Shown here: piece after piece, positions 25,636-34,128 of the stretch | How the letters are laid out: every line of letters begins with the position of its first letter | How positions within the stretch are numbered: the stretch's first letter is position 1 | NCBI RefSeq assembly: GCF_030817495.1 | Contig: NZ_JAUSZK010000001.1 | Location: 4,257,001-4,321,000 of the forward strand | Origin: Streptomyces sp. V3I7 | GTDB lineage: Bacteria; Actinomycetota; Actinomycetes; Streptomycetales; Streptomycetaceae | DNA: 64,000 nt | Reading direction: 5' to 3' | The notes under the pieces: generated by a model | Seen by the model: only the letters and a program-made list of their open reading frames with translations | Database searches by the model: none | Told to the model about the DNA's origin: nothing | Made by a program: the position numbers and the translations under genes

Positions 25636-26145
25636 GTGTCGACCGAAGAGGAGTCCGAGGTCGTTGGCGCCGGACGTTTTGCCGCCCATCTGGATCCGAT
25701 CGACCGGGCGATCATCGCGGAGCTGCAGGGTGACGGGCGGATCTCAGTCCGGGCGCTGGCCGACCGGGCCCACATCTCGCGCGCCAACGCCTACACGCGG
25801 ATCGCGCGGATGGTCGACGACGGCCTGATCTCCGGCTTCACCGTGCAACTGAACCCGGCCAAGGCGGGCCTGGGCACGACCGCCTATGTCTCGGTGACCA
25901 TCGACCAGACGGCCTGGCGCACGGTGTCCGCCAAACTCCAGGAGATCCCGTTCGTCGAGCACATCGCCCTCATGGGTGGCGACTACGACGTCATGGTCCT
26001 GGTCCGCGCCCCGGACAACACTGCACTGCGGCACGTGGTGCTGGAGCGCATCCAAGGCACCCCCGGTGTGCGCGGCAGCCGCACCTGGCTGGTGTTCGAG
26101 GAAGCGCACGGACGTGGCGCCCCATGGGAGACCGCGGGCGTGTGA
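25636..26145 (+). CDS. Lrp/AsnC-family transcriptional regulator
   Basis: 169 residues from GTG 25636 (GGGG 4 bp upstream; a longer frame exists but has no ribosome site). The N-terminal helix-turn-helix is LDPIDRAIIAELQGDGRISV, then ISRANAYTRIARM. The C-terminal RAM/ligand domain has AYVSVTIDQ, VEHIALMGGDYDVMVLV and RTWLVFEEAH. Regulators of this family sense amino acids. It is divergent from the E1alpha gene, whose intergenic region holds the short palindrome ACATATGT (25568-25575). Control of the 2-oxoacid dehydrogenase set by phenylalanine or a branched-chain amino acid is a reasonable guess. Confidence 0.92.
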   Translation: MSTEEESEVVGAGRFAAHLDPIDRAIIAELQGDGRISVRALADRAHISRANAYTRIARMVDDGLISGFTVQLNPAKAGLGTTAYVSVTIDQTAWRTVSAKLQEIPFVEHIALMGGDYDVMVLVRAPDNTALRHVVLERIQGTPGVRGSRTWLVFEEAHGRGAPWETAGV

Positions 26146-26219
26146 AAAGGCGCTTCACACCTGGCGGGACCGCATGCGGGCTTGCCGCACAGGGCCCTCA
26201 TCGGCCCAGCCTGCCGAAG

Positions 26220-26876
26220 TCATCCCTCCTCGACCTTGGTGGTGTCCTCCCGGGCCCGGGGCTCAGCAGTGCCGCGCAGGCCATCGAAGAGGACGGTCAC
26301 CAGGGCGTCGGCCAGGACCGTGACCGGTACTTCGCCGTCCGGGCGGTACCACTCGATGAGCGAGTTGACGCATCCGAACAGCAGACGACTGGCGAGGTGG
26401 GGGTCGATGTCGGCGCGCACACCACCCTCGGCCGCCGCGTCCGCCATCAGCACGGCGACACGGTGGTCGAACTCCCGGCGTCGCTCCAGCGCCCGCCGTT
26501 CGACCGGGCTGTTGCCACGGATTCTCAGCATCAGGGTCACGTAGGGGAGCTGAGCCGCCAGGACCTCCACGCTGCGGTGGACGATGTGCCGCAGACGGGC
26601 GGTCGCGCTGGTGGCCGACTCTTCATCTTCCTCGTCCAGGACGGCGAACAGGGCGTCCAGAGCGCGGGCGACGGCAAGGTCGAGGAGTTCCTCCTTGCCC
26701 GAGACATGGTGGTAGATGCTCGACTTGCTCAGGCCCAGAGCCTTGGCCAGGTGTTCCATGCCGGCGCCGTCGTAGCCGCGCTCGTTGAAGACGGCGACCG
26801 CGATCTCCAGGACGGAGTCGCGGTCGTAGACGGGGCGGCTGCGACGCTCGTTGCTCGGTGCGGGTATGGGGCTCAT
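26220..26876 (-). CDS. paaR: TetR-family regulator of the phenylacetate genes (PaaR-like)
   Basis: 218 residues. The N-terminal TetR helix-turn-helix lies at about 17-65 (VLEIAVAVFNERGYDGAGME, then LGLSKSSIYHHVSGKEEL). The C-terminal ligand domain is helical (LRHIVHRSVEVLAAQLPYVT). It lies 24 bp upstream of paaK's 3' end on the same strand, in the usual place of PaaR in actinobacterial and Thermus paa clusters, where the repressor is released by phenylacetyl-CoA. A matching palindrome at 28691-28704 is its probable operator. The gene symbol rests on context. Confidence 0.85.
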   Translation of the reverse strand: MSPIPAPSNERRSRPVYDRDSVLEIAVAVFNERGYDGAGMEHLAKALGLSKSSIYHHVSGKEELLDLAVARALDALFAVLDEEDEESATSATARLRHIVHRSVEVLAAQLPYVTLMLRIRGNSPVERRALERRREFDHRVAVLMADAAAEGGVRADIDPHLASRLLFGCVNSLIEWYRPDGEVPVTVLADALVTVLFDGLRGTAEPRAREDTTKVEEG

Positions 26877-26900
26877 AGGGCCATTGTGGCAAGCAGGTCG

Positions 26901-28247
26901 TCAGGACCGGCGCAGGTCCCTGATCCGCTGGATCTTGCCGAGCGAGCGTTCGAGTGTCTCCGGTCCCACGATCTCCACTTCGACGCTCACGCCCACCCCG
27001 TCCTTGACGCCGCGGGCGATGGCACGGGCCGCCTCCTCCCGCTGCTCGGGCAGGGCGCCGGGACGAGCCTCCACGCGTACGGCCATGTGGTCCATGCGTC
27101 CGCGCCGGGTCAGCTGCACCTGGAAGTGCGGCGCCATGCCTTGCGTAGCCAGCACGATCTCCTCGATCTGGCTGGGGAACACGTTCACCCCCCGCAGGAT
27201 GATCATGTCGTCGCTGCGTCCGGTGATCTTCTCGATCCTGCGGAAAGCGGGACGGGCCGTGCCCGGTAGCAGCCGGGTGAGGTCGCGTGTGCGGTAGCGG
27301 ATGACCGGCAGGGCTTCCTTGGTGAGCGAAGTGAAGACCAGTTCGCCGCTCTCGCCGTCGGCAAGGACCGTGTCGGCGAGGGGGTCGACGATCTCGGGGA
27401 GGAAGTGGTCCTCCCACACGTGGAGCCCGTCCTTGGTCTCCACGCACTCCTGCGCCACTCCCGGCCCCATGACCTCGGACAGGCCGTAGATGTCGACGGC
27501 ATGGATGCCGAGCCGGTCCTCGATCTCTCGGCGCATCGCCTCGGTCCACGGCTCGGCGCCGAAGATGCCCACCTTCAGGGATGTCGTACGGGGGTCGATG
27601 CCCTGACGCTCGAACTCGTCCAGCAGGGTCAGCATGTAGGAGGGGGTGACCATGATGATCTCGGGCCGGAAGTCCTGGATGATCTGCACCTGACGCGCGG
27701 TCATACCGCCCGACGCGGGAATGACCGTGCAGCCGGCCCGCTCGGCCCCGTAGTGGGCACCCAGGCCACCGGTGAACAGCCCGTAGCCGTAGGAGACGTG
27801 GACCTTGTGGCCGGGACGCCCGCCGGCGGCGCGGATCGACCGGGCCACGACGTCCGCCCACACGGACAGATCGCCCTCCGTGTAGCCGACCACGGTGGGC
27901 CGCCCGGTGGTGCCGCTGGAGGCGTGGACGCGCCGCACCTGCTCCATCGGAACGGCGAACATCCCGAACGGGTAGCTGTCGCGCAGATCGGCCTTCGTGG
28001 TGTACGGGAACCGGGCCAAGTCCTCCAGCGTGCGGCAGTCGCCCGGAGCGACCCCTGCCTGGTCGAACTTGCGTCGGTACAGTTCCACGTTCTCGTAGGC
28101 GTGGTGCAGGGTCTGCTTCAGGCGGGCGAGCTGGAGCTCGCGCAGCGCTTCGCGGTCCATCCGCTCGGCGTCGTCGCGCAGTCCGTCGGGCAGCGGTGCG
28201 CCCAGGCGCGGAGCGGGGGCAGGGGCGGTGGGCAGGGCTTGGCTCAT
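26901..28247 (-). CDS. paaK: Phenylacetate-CoA ligase
   Basis: 448 residues of the ANL adenylate-forming family, PaaK branch. The nucleotide loop is RRVHASSGTTGRPTVVGYTEGDL (quoted in part; about 95-115). Later motifs are FGAEPWTEAMRREIE and DIYGLSEVMGPGVAQEC, and the hinge and catalytic region is TGRSDDMIILRGVNVFPSQIEE. A C-terminal Lys occurs in LGKIQRIRDLR. It activates phenylacetate to phenylacetyl-CoA with ATP. ATG 28247 overlaps the end of the paaI frame (TCATGA). Confidence 0.96.
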   Translation of the reverse strand: MSQALPTAPAPAPRLGAPLPDGLRDDAERMDREALRELQLARLKQTLHHAYENVELYRRKFDQAGVAPGDCRTLEDLARFPYTTKADLRDSYPFGMFAVPMEQVRRVHASSGTTGRPTVVGYTEGDLSVWADVVARSIRAAGGRPGHKVHVSYGYGLFTGGLGAHYGAERAGCTVIPASGGMTARQVQIIQDFRPEIIMVTPSYMLTLLDEFERQGIDPRTTSLKVGIFGAEPWTEAMRREIEDRLGIHAVDIYGLSEVMGPGVAQECVETKDGLHVWEDHFLPEIVDPLADTVLADGESGELVFTSLTKEALPVIRYRTRDLTRLLPGTARPAFRRIEKITGRSDDMIILRGVNVFPSQIEEIVLATQGMAPHFQVQLTRRGRMDHMAVRVEARPGALPEQREEAARAIARGVKDGVGVSVEVEIVGPETLERSLGKIQRIRDLRRS

Positions 28248-28676
28248 GACGACTCCTTCGTCGTGGCGTGGGAGAGGGTGCGGCTGCGTCCGCGGAACTC
28301 CGCGGTCGGTTCCTGGCCGCGCAGCACGCGCACGTCATAGATGCCGCTGCGCCCGTACCGGGCCCGCTCGCGGGCCTCGGCATGGAGGACGTCGCCCTCG
28401 TGGGCGGGGCTGACGAAGTCGATGTCGGCTGCCGCTGCGACCGTGATGGGTCCGTAGCTGTTGCAGGCGCAGGCTGTCCGCGAGCAGGAAGAGATGGCCG
28501 CCGTGCGCGATGCGGTGCCCGTTGACCATGGCCGGTGTCACCGTCATCCGCACCACGGCCGTGCCCTCGCCGTGCTCCGGCAGTTCGATTCCCAGGCCGC
28601 TTGACGCCCGGTCGGCATCCAGCATCCTTCGCACCGGATCCGGGCCGGTCTGCGTGTTCTGCCTCACGTTGCTCAC
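28244..28676 (-). pseudogene. paaI: PaaI-type hotdog thioesterase with an internal frameshift
   Basis: GTG 28676 (GGGAGG upstream) opens a normal PaaI N-terminus: RRMLDADRASSGLGIELPEH, then VNGHRIAHGGHLFLLADS. The family's next stretch is found only in another frame, as CACNSYGPITVAAAADIDFV and then RARYGRSGIYDV, with a stop overlapping the paaK start. Compared with the usual LADTAFACACNSYG, about 8 bp seem missing around 28470-28480. The thioesterase, which normally recovers CoA from dead-end intermediates, is probably not made. The frame after the lesion is otherwise well preserved, so the damage looks recent. Confidence 0.8.
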
Positions 28677-28680
28677 CCCC

Positions 28681-28723
28681 TTGCCTCCCGACCGAACGTT
28701 CGGTTAACGTGCGGCGGAGTCAA
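28681..28723. promoter_or_regulatory. Divergent paaI/paaN promoter region with a perfect TetR-type operator
   Basis: The 14-bp perfect palindrome ACCGAACGTTCGGT (28691-28704) resembles the TetR-type PaaR site known from Thermus (CNAACGNNCGTTNG). Rightward, TTGCCT (28681-28686) and TAACGT (28705-28710), 18 bp apart, enclose it. Leftward, TTGACT (complement of 28718-28723) and AACGTT (28695-28700), 17 bp apart, overlap it. One bound repressor dimer would block both promoters. Confidence 0.65.
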
Positions 28724-28763
28724 GTAATCAAGCAACGCCGCTGCCTGTCAAGAGGTGGAACGC

Positions 28764-30473
28764 ATGCCATACGCCCCGTCCGCGTCGCCCGACTTCTTCG
28801 CCCGCCACAGTGATCTGCTGCAGCGGGCCGTCGAGGCGACGGCCCGCCGCGACTACTGGACGCCGTTCAAGGAGTCGCCGAGCACCAAGGCCTACGGCGA
28901 GCAGGCCCCCGCCGAGGGCGAGGCGGCCTTCCAGGCACACCTGGGCAAGCCGTTCGCGTTGGACGGCCACCCCGGCGAGGGCCTCGTCGAGGTCGCAGAA
29001 GTGTCGCCGTACGGGATGGAACTCCGCGTGTCGTACCCGAAGGTCACCGTCGAGCAGGCCCTGTCCGCGGCCGCTGCGGCGGCCGACACCTGGAGGGGAG
29101 CCGACCCCGATGTCCGCGTCGGTGTCGCGGCCGAGATCCTGGTGCGGCTGAACGCGGCGAGCTTCGAGATCGGCCATGCCGTGCACCACACCACCGGCCA
29201 GCCCTTCGTGATGGCGTTCCAGGCGGGCGGTCCTCATGCCCAGGACCGCGGCCTGGAGGCCGCCGTCTGCGCCTGGGCGGAGCAGAAGCGCCACCCGTCC
29301 TCGGCGCGCTGGAGCAAGCCGCAGCGCAAGGGCGGCGACCTGGCGATGCAGAGCCGGTACACCCCGGTGGGTCGAGGCAGCGCGCTCTTGGTCGCCTGCA
29401 ACACCTTTCCGACGTGGAACGGTTATCCGGGCCTGTTCGCGTCGCTGGTGACCGGCAACCCGGTGATCGTCAAGCCGCATCCGGGCGCGGTGCTGCCGCT
29501 GGCGATCACGGTGCGGATCGCGCGGGAGGTCCTGGCTGAGGCGGGCTTCGACCCGAACGTGGTGGTCCTGGCCGCGGAGGCGGCGGGCGGCCGGGCGGCG
29601 GCCGAGTTCGCCCTCGACCCACGGGTGCGGATCGTGGACTTCACCGGCTCGACGCAGTTCGGCGACTGGCTGGAGGACAACGCCCGCCAGGCGAGCGTCT
29701 ACACCGAGAAGGCCGGTCTGAACACGGTCATCGTCGACTCCACGGACGACTACCAGGGGTTGCTGCGCAATCTGGCGTTCTCGCTGTCCCTCTACAGCGG
29801 CCAGATGTGCACCACCCCGCAGAACCTCCTCGTTCCCCGGCACGGCTTCCCGACGGACCAGGGCCGCAAGAGCGCCGATGAGTTCGCCGCCGACTTGGGC
29901 GCCGCGCTGGACAAGCTGCTGGGCGATCCGGCCCGGGCCGCCGGCACTCTCGGAGCGCTCGCGAACGCGGACATCCTCAAGCGCCTGGAGGCGGCTGCCG
30001 GCCTCGGCACCACCGTCCACCCGTCGGCCGAGATCGCGCATCCCGAGTACGAGGGCGCCGCCCTGCATACTCCGTTGATCGCCCGCCTGGACGCGGCCGA
30101 CCACGACACGTACACCCGCGAGTGGTTCGGCCCCATCTCCTTCGTCATCGGCGTCGACGACACCGCACACGCGCTGGAGATCTTCCGGCAGACGGTGGGT
30201 GCCCACGGTGCGCTGACCACCGCCGTTCACTCCACCAGCGAAGACGTGCTGGCCAAGGTGGAGCGTGCGGCGCTTCAGGTCGGTGTGCAGCTGTCGGAGA
30301 ACCTGACCGGCGCGGTGTTCGTCAACCAGACGGCCGCGTTCGCCGACTTCCACGGCTCGGCCGCCAACCCGGCCGCCAGCGCCACGCTTACCGACGCGGC
30401 GTTCGTCACCGGCCGCTTCAACATCCTTCAGTGCCGCCGCCCGGCCACGAGCCAGGAGAACAGCCGTGTCTGA
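28764..30473 (+). CDS. paaN: PaaN-type aldehyde dehydrogenase of phenylacetate degradation
   Basis: 569 residues of the stand-alone PaaN aldehyde dehydrogenase family. The Rossmann and NAD-binding part includes TGNPVIVKPHPGAVLPLA and IVDFTGSTQFGDWLEDN. The catalytic Cys is in SLYSGQMCTTPQNLLVP, and the C-terminal region has EWFGPISFVIGVD. It oxidises the semialdehyde formed on ring opening. Unlike E. coli PaaZ there is no C-terminal MaoC hydratase domain, so the ring-opening hydrolase must be another protein. ATG 28764 has AGAGGTGG upstream and was preferred to GTG 28755. The stop overlaps the thiolase start. Confidence 0.93.
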   Translation: MPYAPSASPDFFARHSDLLQRAVEATARRDYWTPFKESPSTKAYGEQAPAEGEAAFQAHLGKPFALDGHPGEGLVEVAEVSPYGMELRVSYPKVTVEQALSAAAAAADTWRGADPDVRVGVAAEILVRLNAASFEIGHAVHHTTGQPFVMAFQAGGPHAQDRGLEAAVCAWAEQKRHPSSARWSKPQRKGGDLAMQSRYTPVGRGSALLVACNTFPTWNGYPGLFASLVTGNPVIVKPHPGAVLPLAITVRIAREVLAEAGFDPNVVVLAAEAAGGRAAAEFALDPRVRIVDFTGSTQFGDWLEDNARQASVYTEKAGLNTVIVDSTDDYQGLLRNLAFSLSLYSGQMCTTPQNLLVPRHGFPTDQGRKSADEFAADLGAALDKLLGDPARAAGTLGALANADILKRLEAAAGLGTTVHPSAEIAHPEYEGAALHTPLIARLDAADHDTYTREWFGPISFVIGVDDTAHALEIFRQTVGAHGALTTAVHSTSEDVLAKVERAALQVGVQLSENLTGAVFVNQTAAFADFHGSAANPAASATLTDAAFVTGRFNILQCRRPATSQENSRV

Positions 30474-31662
30474 CGAGGTCTACCTGATCGACGGGGTCCG
30501 AACCCCGCAGGGCCGCTACGGCGGCGCTCTCGCCGCGGCGCGGCCCGACGACCTGGCCGCCTTGGTGGTCGGCGAGGCGGTAAGCCGCGCCGCGATACCC
30601 GCCGAAGCGGTCGACGAGGTGATCCTGGGGGCGGCCAACCAGGCCGGTGAGGACAACCGTGACGTGGCCCGGATGGCGGCGCTGCTGGCGGGCCTGCCGC
30701 ACACCGTGCCCGGCTACACCGTCAACCGCCTGTGCGCTTCGGGGCTGACGGCCGTCGCCTCGGCCGCGCAGGCGATCCGCTCCGGAGAGGCGGACCTGGT
30801 CGTGGCGGGCGGTGTGGAGTCGATGACCCGCGCCCCGTGGGTGATGGCCAAGCCCGGCACCCCGTGGGCCAAGCCGGGCGAGGTGGCCGACACCGCGCTC
30901 GGATGGCGGTTCACCAACCCCCGGTTCGCCGCCCGGGACACCCTCTCCATGGGGGAGACCGCGGAGGAGGTCGCCGCCCTGGACGGCATCACCCGCAGCG
31001 ACGCGGACGCGTTCGCGCTGCGCAGCCACCAGCGCGCGATCGCCGCCCAGCAGGCGGGTCGCTTCGCGGGCGAGATCGTCCCCGTGGAGGTCACCGGCCG
31101 CAAGGGCACCACCACGGTCACCACCGACGAGGGCCCCCGCCCGTCCACCACCATCGAGCAACTGGCCTCCTTGCGCACCGTTTTCCGTGACGGCGGCATC
31201 GTGACGGCGGGCAACTCCTCGCCGCTGTCGGACGGCGCCGCCGCCCTGGTCGTGGCCGGTGCCGCCGCCGTGAAGAAGTACGGACTGACCCCGCGGGCGC
31301 GGATCACCGCCTCCGCCTCGGCGGGTGTCGAGCCGCATCTGATGGGCCTGGGGCCCGTCCCGGCCACCGAGAAGGTCCTCGCCCGCACCGGCCTGACGGC
31401 GGGCGAGGTGGACGCGGTCGAACTCAACGAGGCCTTCGCCGCCCAGGCCCTGGCCGTGATGCGCCGCCTGAAGCTGGATGAGGACAAGGTCAACGCGGAC
31501 GGCGGGGCGATCGCGCTGGGCCACCCGCTGGGCTGCTCCGGTGCCCGCATCCTGCTCACCCTGCTGGGCCGGCTGGAGCGCGAGAACGGCCGGCGCGGTC
31601 TTGCCACCCTGTGCGTGGGCGTCGGGCAGGGCGTCGCGATGCTCGTGGAGCGCATGCGATGA
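30466..31662 (+). CDS. paaJ: 3-oxoadipyl-CoA / acetyl-CoA type thiolase
   Basis: 398 residues. The nucleophilic Cys lies in VNRLCASGLTAVASAAQAI, the His and loop in ELNEAFAAQALAVMRR and GHPLGCSGARI, and the second active-site Cys in TLCVGVGQGVAM (the family usually has CxGGGQG, so one Gly is replaced by Val). It carries out thiolysis of 3-oxoadipyl-CoA and related CoA esters in the last steps of the pathway, releasing acetyl-CoA and succinyl-CoA. GTG 30466 overlaps the paaN stop; the next gene overlaps in turn, indicating one operon. Confidence 0.92.
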   Translation: MSDEVYLIDGVRTPQGRYGGALAAARPDDLAALVVGEAVSRAAIPAEAVDEVILGAANQAGEDNRDVARMAALLAGLPHTVPGYTVNRLCASGLTAVASAAQAIRSGEADLVVAGGVESMTRAPWVMAKPGTPWAKPGEVADTALGWRFTNPRFAARDTLSMGETAEEVAALDGITRSDADAFALRSHQRAIAAQQAGRFAGEIVPVEVTGRKGTTTVTTDEGPRPSTTIEQLASLRTVFRDGGIVTAGNSSPLSDGAAALVVAGAAAVKKYGLTPRARITASASAGVEPHLMGLGPVPATEKVLARTGLTAGEVDAVELNEAFAAQALAVMRRLKLDEDKVNADGGAIALGHPLGCSGARILLTLLGRLERENGRRGLATLCVGVGQGVAMLVERMR

Positions 31663-32411
31663 GCGACTTCGAAACCCTTGACGTCGAAGAGCGAGCAGAC
31701 CGCGTCGTGGTCACCCTGCGCCGCCCCGAGGCCCGCAACGCCATCAACGCGAAGATGATCGGCGAACTGCACCAGGTGTGCGAGCTGTTGGAGCGCCGGC
31801 CGCGGCTGCTGCTGCTCACCGGGCACGGTGGTGTCTTCGCCGGTGGCGCGGACATCGCCGAGCTGCGCGAGCGTGGCCGCGACGAAGCGCTGCAAGGGAT
31901 CAACAGCCGGCTGTTCGAGCGGGTTCGCCGCCTGCCGATGCCGAGTGTCGCCGCGGTGGACGGCTGGGCGCTGGGCGGCGGCGCGGAACTCGCCTACGCC
32001 TGCGACCTGCGCATCGCCGGCCCTGATGCGGTGTTCGGCAACCCCGAGCCCGTTCTGGGCATCCTGGCCGCGGCCGGGGCGTGCTGGCGGCTGCCCGAAC
32101 TGGTCGGCGAGTCGGTGGCCAAGCAGGTCCTGCTGGCCGGCCGCCGACTGGACGCACAGGCATCGCTCGCCTGCGGGCTGGTCCTCGACGTCGTCTCGGC
32201 CGGGCAGCTGCTGGAGGCCGCGCATGCCTTGCTGGACCGGATGGCCCGCTCCTCGGCGGCGGCCCTGCGCCTGACCAAGCTCGTCGTGGACCACCCCGGC
32301 GCCCATCCGGTCGCCGACGACCTGGCGCAGGCGGTGCTGTTCGAAGGGCCGGACAAGCAGGACCGGATGAGCCGGTTCCTGGCCAAGAGCACCCGAGGGA
32401 GCACCACATGA
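31659..32411 (+). CDS. Enoyl-CoA hydratase/isomerase, first PaaF-like paralog
   Basis: 250 residues of the crotonase family. The oxyanion-hole segments are GVFAGGADIAELRERG and AAVDGWALGGGAELAYACD, and NPEPVLGILAAAGACWRLPE covers the region of the second catalytic position. In classical hydratases that position is a Glu in the sequence PE(I/V)xLGxxPGxGG; here the glycine-rich turn is replaced by AAAGA, so its exact reaction is open. It overlaps both neighbours (ATGA-type), consistent with translational coupling in the catabolic operon. One of three crotonase-fold enzymes in the cluster. Confidence 0.9.
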   Translation: MSDFETLDVEERADRVVVTLRRPEARNAINAKMIGELHQVCELLERRPRLLLLTGHGGVFAGGADIAELRERGRDEALQGINSRLFERVRRLPMPSVAAVDGWALGGGAELAYACDLRIAGPDAVFGNPEPVLGILAAAGACWRLPELVGESVAKQVLLAGRRLDAQASLACGLVLDVVSAGQLLEAAHALLDRMARSSAAALRLTKLVVDHPGAHPVADDLAQAVLFEGPDKQDRMSRFLAKSTRGSTT

Positions 32412-33265
32412 CCAGCGCAGCACCCGCCCGCGTCGGCGTCATCGGCGCAGGTCGAATGGGCGGTGGCATCGCCCAGACCTTCGCGCAGGCAGGCTCCCGC
32501 GTCACCCTGGTGGACAACGGCGAGCAGGCCGCCCGGCAGGGGCTCGCCCGGATCACCGACTCGCTGCAGCGCGCCGCCGATCGGGGGCTGCTGAGCGAAG
32601 CGGCCGAGACCGTCGCGGCCCGCATCACCCCGGCCGCGTCCCTCTCCGACCTGCCCGCGGACACCGTCCTGGTCGTCGAGGCGGTTTTCGAGGACGCCAC
32701 CCTGAAGGCCGGCATCCTCGCGGACGTCGAGAAGACGGTGGGGCCGCAGACGCTCCTGGCCACCAACACCAGCTCCCTGTCCGTCACGGAACTGGCCGCG
32801 GCCCTCGACCGCCCCGAACGCTTTCTCGGCATGCACTTCTTCAACCCTGTCCCGGCCTCCGCCCTGGTCGAGCTGGTCACCGCCCCGGCCACCGCCCGGG
32901 ACACGCTCGAACGGACCCTGGATTTCGTCCACGCCTTGGGCAAGAAGGACGTGGTCGTCAAGGACTCGCCCGGATTCGCCTCCAGCCGCCTGGGCGTGGC
33001 CCTCGGACTCGAGGCGATCCGCATGGTCGAGGAAGGCGTCGCCGAACCCGAGGCCATCGACGACGCCATGACGCTCGGCTACAAGCACCCCATGGGCCCA
33101 CTGCGCCTGACCGACCTGGTCGGCCTGGACGTGCGCCTGTCCATCGCCGAATACCTGCACGCCACCCTCGGCGAACGGTTCGCCCCGCCCCGGCTGCTGC
33201 GCGACAAGGTCGCCCGCGGCGAGCTGGGCCGCAAGAGCGGAAAGGGGTTCTACACATGGCAGTGA
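32408..33265 (+). CDS. paaH: 3-hydroxyacyl-CoA dehydrogenase (3-hydroxyadipyl-CoA dehydrogenase)
   Basis: 285 residues. The N-terminal NAD fold has VGVIGAGRMGGGIAQTFAQA (residues about 8-27). The catalytic region has FLGMHFFNPVPASALVELV with the His and then the Asn-containing DSPGFASSRLG, and the helical C-terminal domain ends GRKSGKGFYTW. This is the short, single-domain form of the family. It oxidises 3-hydroxyadipyl-CoA to the 3-oxo ester ahead of the thiolase. ATG 32408 overlaps the previous stop. Confidence 0.94.
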   Translation: MTSAAPARVGVIGAGRMGGGIAQTFAQAGSRVTLVDNGEQAARQGLARITDSLQRAADRGLLSEAAETVAARITPAASLSDLPADTVLVVEAVFEDATLKAGILADVEKTVGPQTLLATNTSSLSVTELAAALDRPERFLGMHFFNPVPASALVELVTAPATARDTLERTLDFVHALGKKDVVVKDSPGFASSRLGVALGLEAIRMVEEGVAEPEAIDDAMTLGYKHPMGPLRLTDLVGLDVRLSIAEYLHATLGERFAPPRLLRDKVARGELGRKSGKGFYTWQ

Positions 33266-34041
33266 GCCAACGTGGTGCGACTCTTCGCCACCAGGACGGC
33301 GTGGCCGTCGTCGAGCTGCTGCGGCCCGCGCTGAACGTGCAGGTCAAGCAGGAACTTCTGGAAGCCGTCCGCCAGGCCGGTCAGGACGGCGCAGCGCGCG
33401 CGGTGCTGATCGCGGGCGGTACGAAGGCGTTCTGCGTCGGCCAGGACCTCGCCGAGCACGCGGCCGCCTTGGCCAAGGGCCCCGAAGCCGCGTTCGCCAC
33501 CGTCCGCGCGCACTACAACCCGCTGATCGAAGCCGTACAGGCCATCCGGGTACCGGTGGTGGCCGCCGTCGAAGGCGCCTGCGTCGGCGCGGGACTCGGC
33601 CTCGCACTCGCTGCGGACCTGCGGGTGGCGGCCGAAGGCGCGAAGTTCGCCACCGCGTTCACCGGCATCGCCCTGGCCGCGGACAGCGGGCTCAGCGGCA
33701 CCCTGGCCCGGCTGGCCGGCCCCTCCCGTGCGGCAGGGCTGATGCTGCTCGGGGAGCGCTTCACCGCGGCCGACGCCGAACGCTGGGGACTCGTCCACCA
33801 GGTCGTCGCCGACGGCACGGCCACCGAGGCCGGCCTGGCCATGGCCAACCGTCTGGCCCACGGGCCGACCCAGGCGTACCGAGAAGTGAAGGCACTACTG
33901 AAGGACGCCGCTACGGCGGACCCGGCCGAGATCCTTCAGCGCGAGGCCGACGCACAGACACGGCTCGGTGCCACCCGCGACCACCAGGCCGCCGTGCACG
34001 CCTTCCTCGCCAAAGAGCAGCCCCGCTTCAGCGGCCGCTGA
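33256..34041 (+). CDS. paaG: 1,2-epoxyphenylacetyl-CoA isomerase / enoyl-CoA isomerase PaaG
   Basis: 261 residues of the crotonase family. It has TKAFCVGQDLAEHAAALAKG and AAVEGACVGAGLGLALAADL for the oxyanion hole, and FTGIALAADSGLSGTLARL carrying the Asp typical of PaaG in place of the hydratase Glu. PaaG isomerises the ring epoxide to the seven-membered oxepin-CoA and also shifts double bonds later in the pathway. It overlaps the end of paaH by 10 bp and is followed by an 87-bp gap with a hairpin before paaA. Confidence 0.9.
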   Translation: MAVSQRGATLRHQDGVAVVELLRPALNVQVKQELLEAVRQAGQDGAARAVLIAGGTKAFCVGQDLAEHAAALAKGPEAAFATVRAHYNPLIEAVQAIRVPVVAAVEGACVGAGLGLALAADLRVAAEGAKFATAFTGIALAADSGLSGTLARLAGPSRAAGLMLLGERFTAADAERWGLVHQVVADGTATEAGLAMANRLAHGPTQAYREVKALLKDAATADPAEILQREADAQTRLGATRDHQAAVHAFLAKEQPRFSGR

Positions 34042-34092
34042 ACCACGACGTCTCCGGGCCAAGCCCGAACCCACACCCCCATCACACCAAAC

Positions 34093-34119
34093 GACTGGCC
34101 CCGAAGGCCGGTCAGGAGG
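34093..34119 (+). promoter_or_regulatory. Intercistronic hairpin directly before the paaA ribosome site
   Basis: GACTGGCC (34093-34100) pairs with GGCCGGTC (34106-34113), one G-U pair, around a CCGAA loop. The Shine-Dalgarno AGGAGG (34114-34119) follows at once, 9 bp before the paaA ATG. It may protect or process the mRNA so the oxygenase genes are expressed at a different level from the beta-oxidation genes. Confidence 0.45.
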
Positions 34120-34128
34120 CTGATACCG

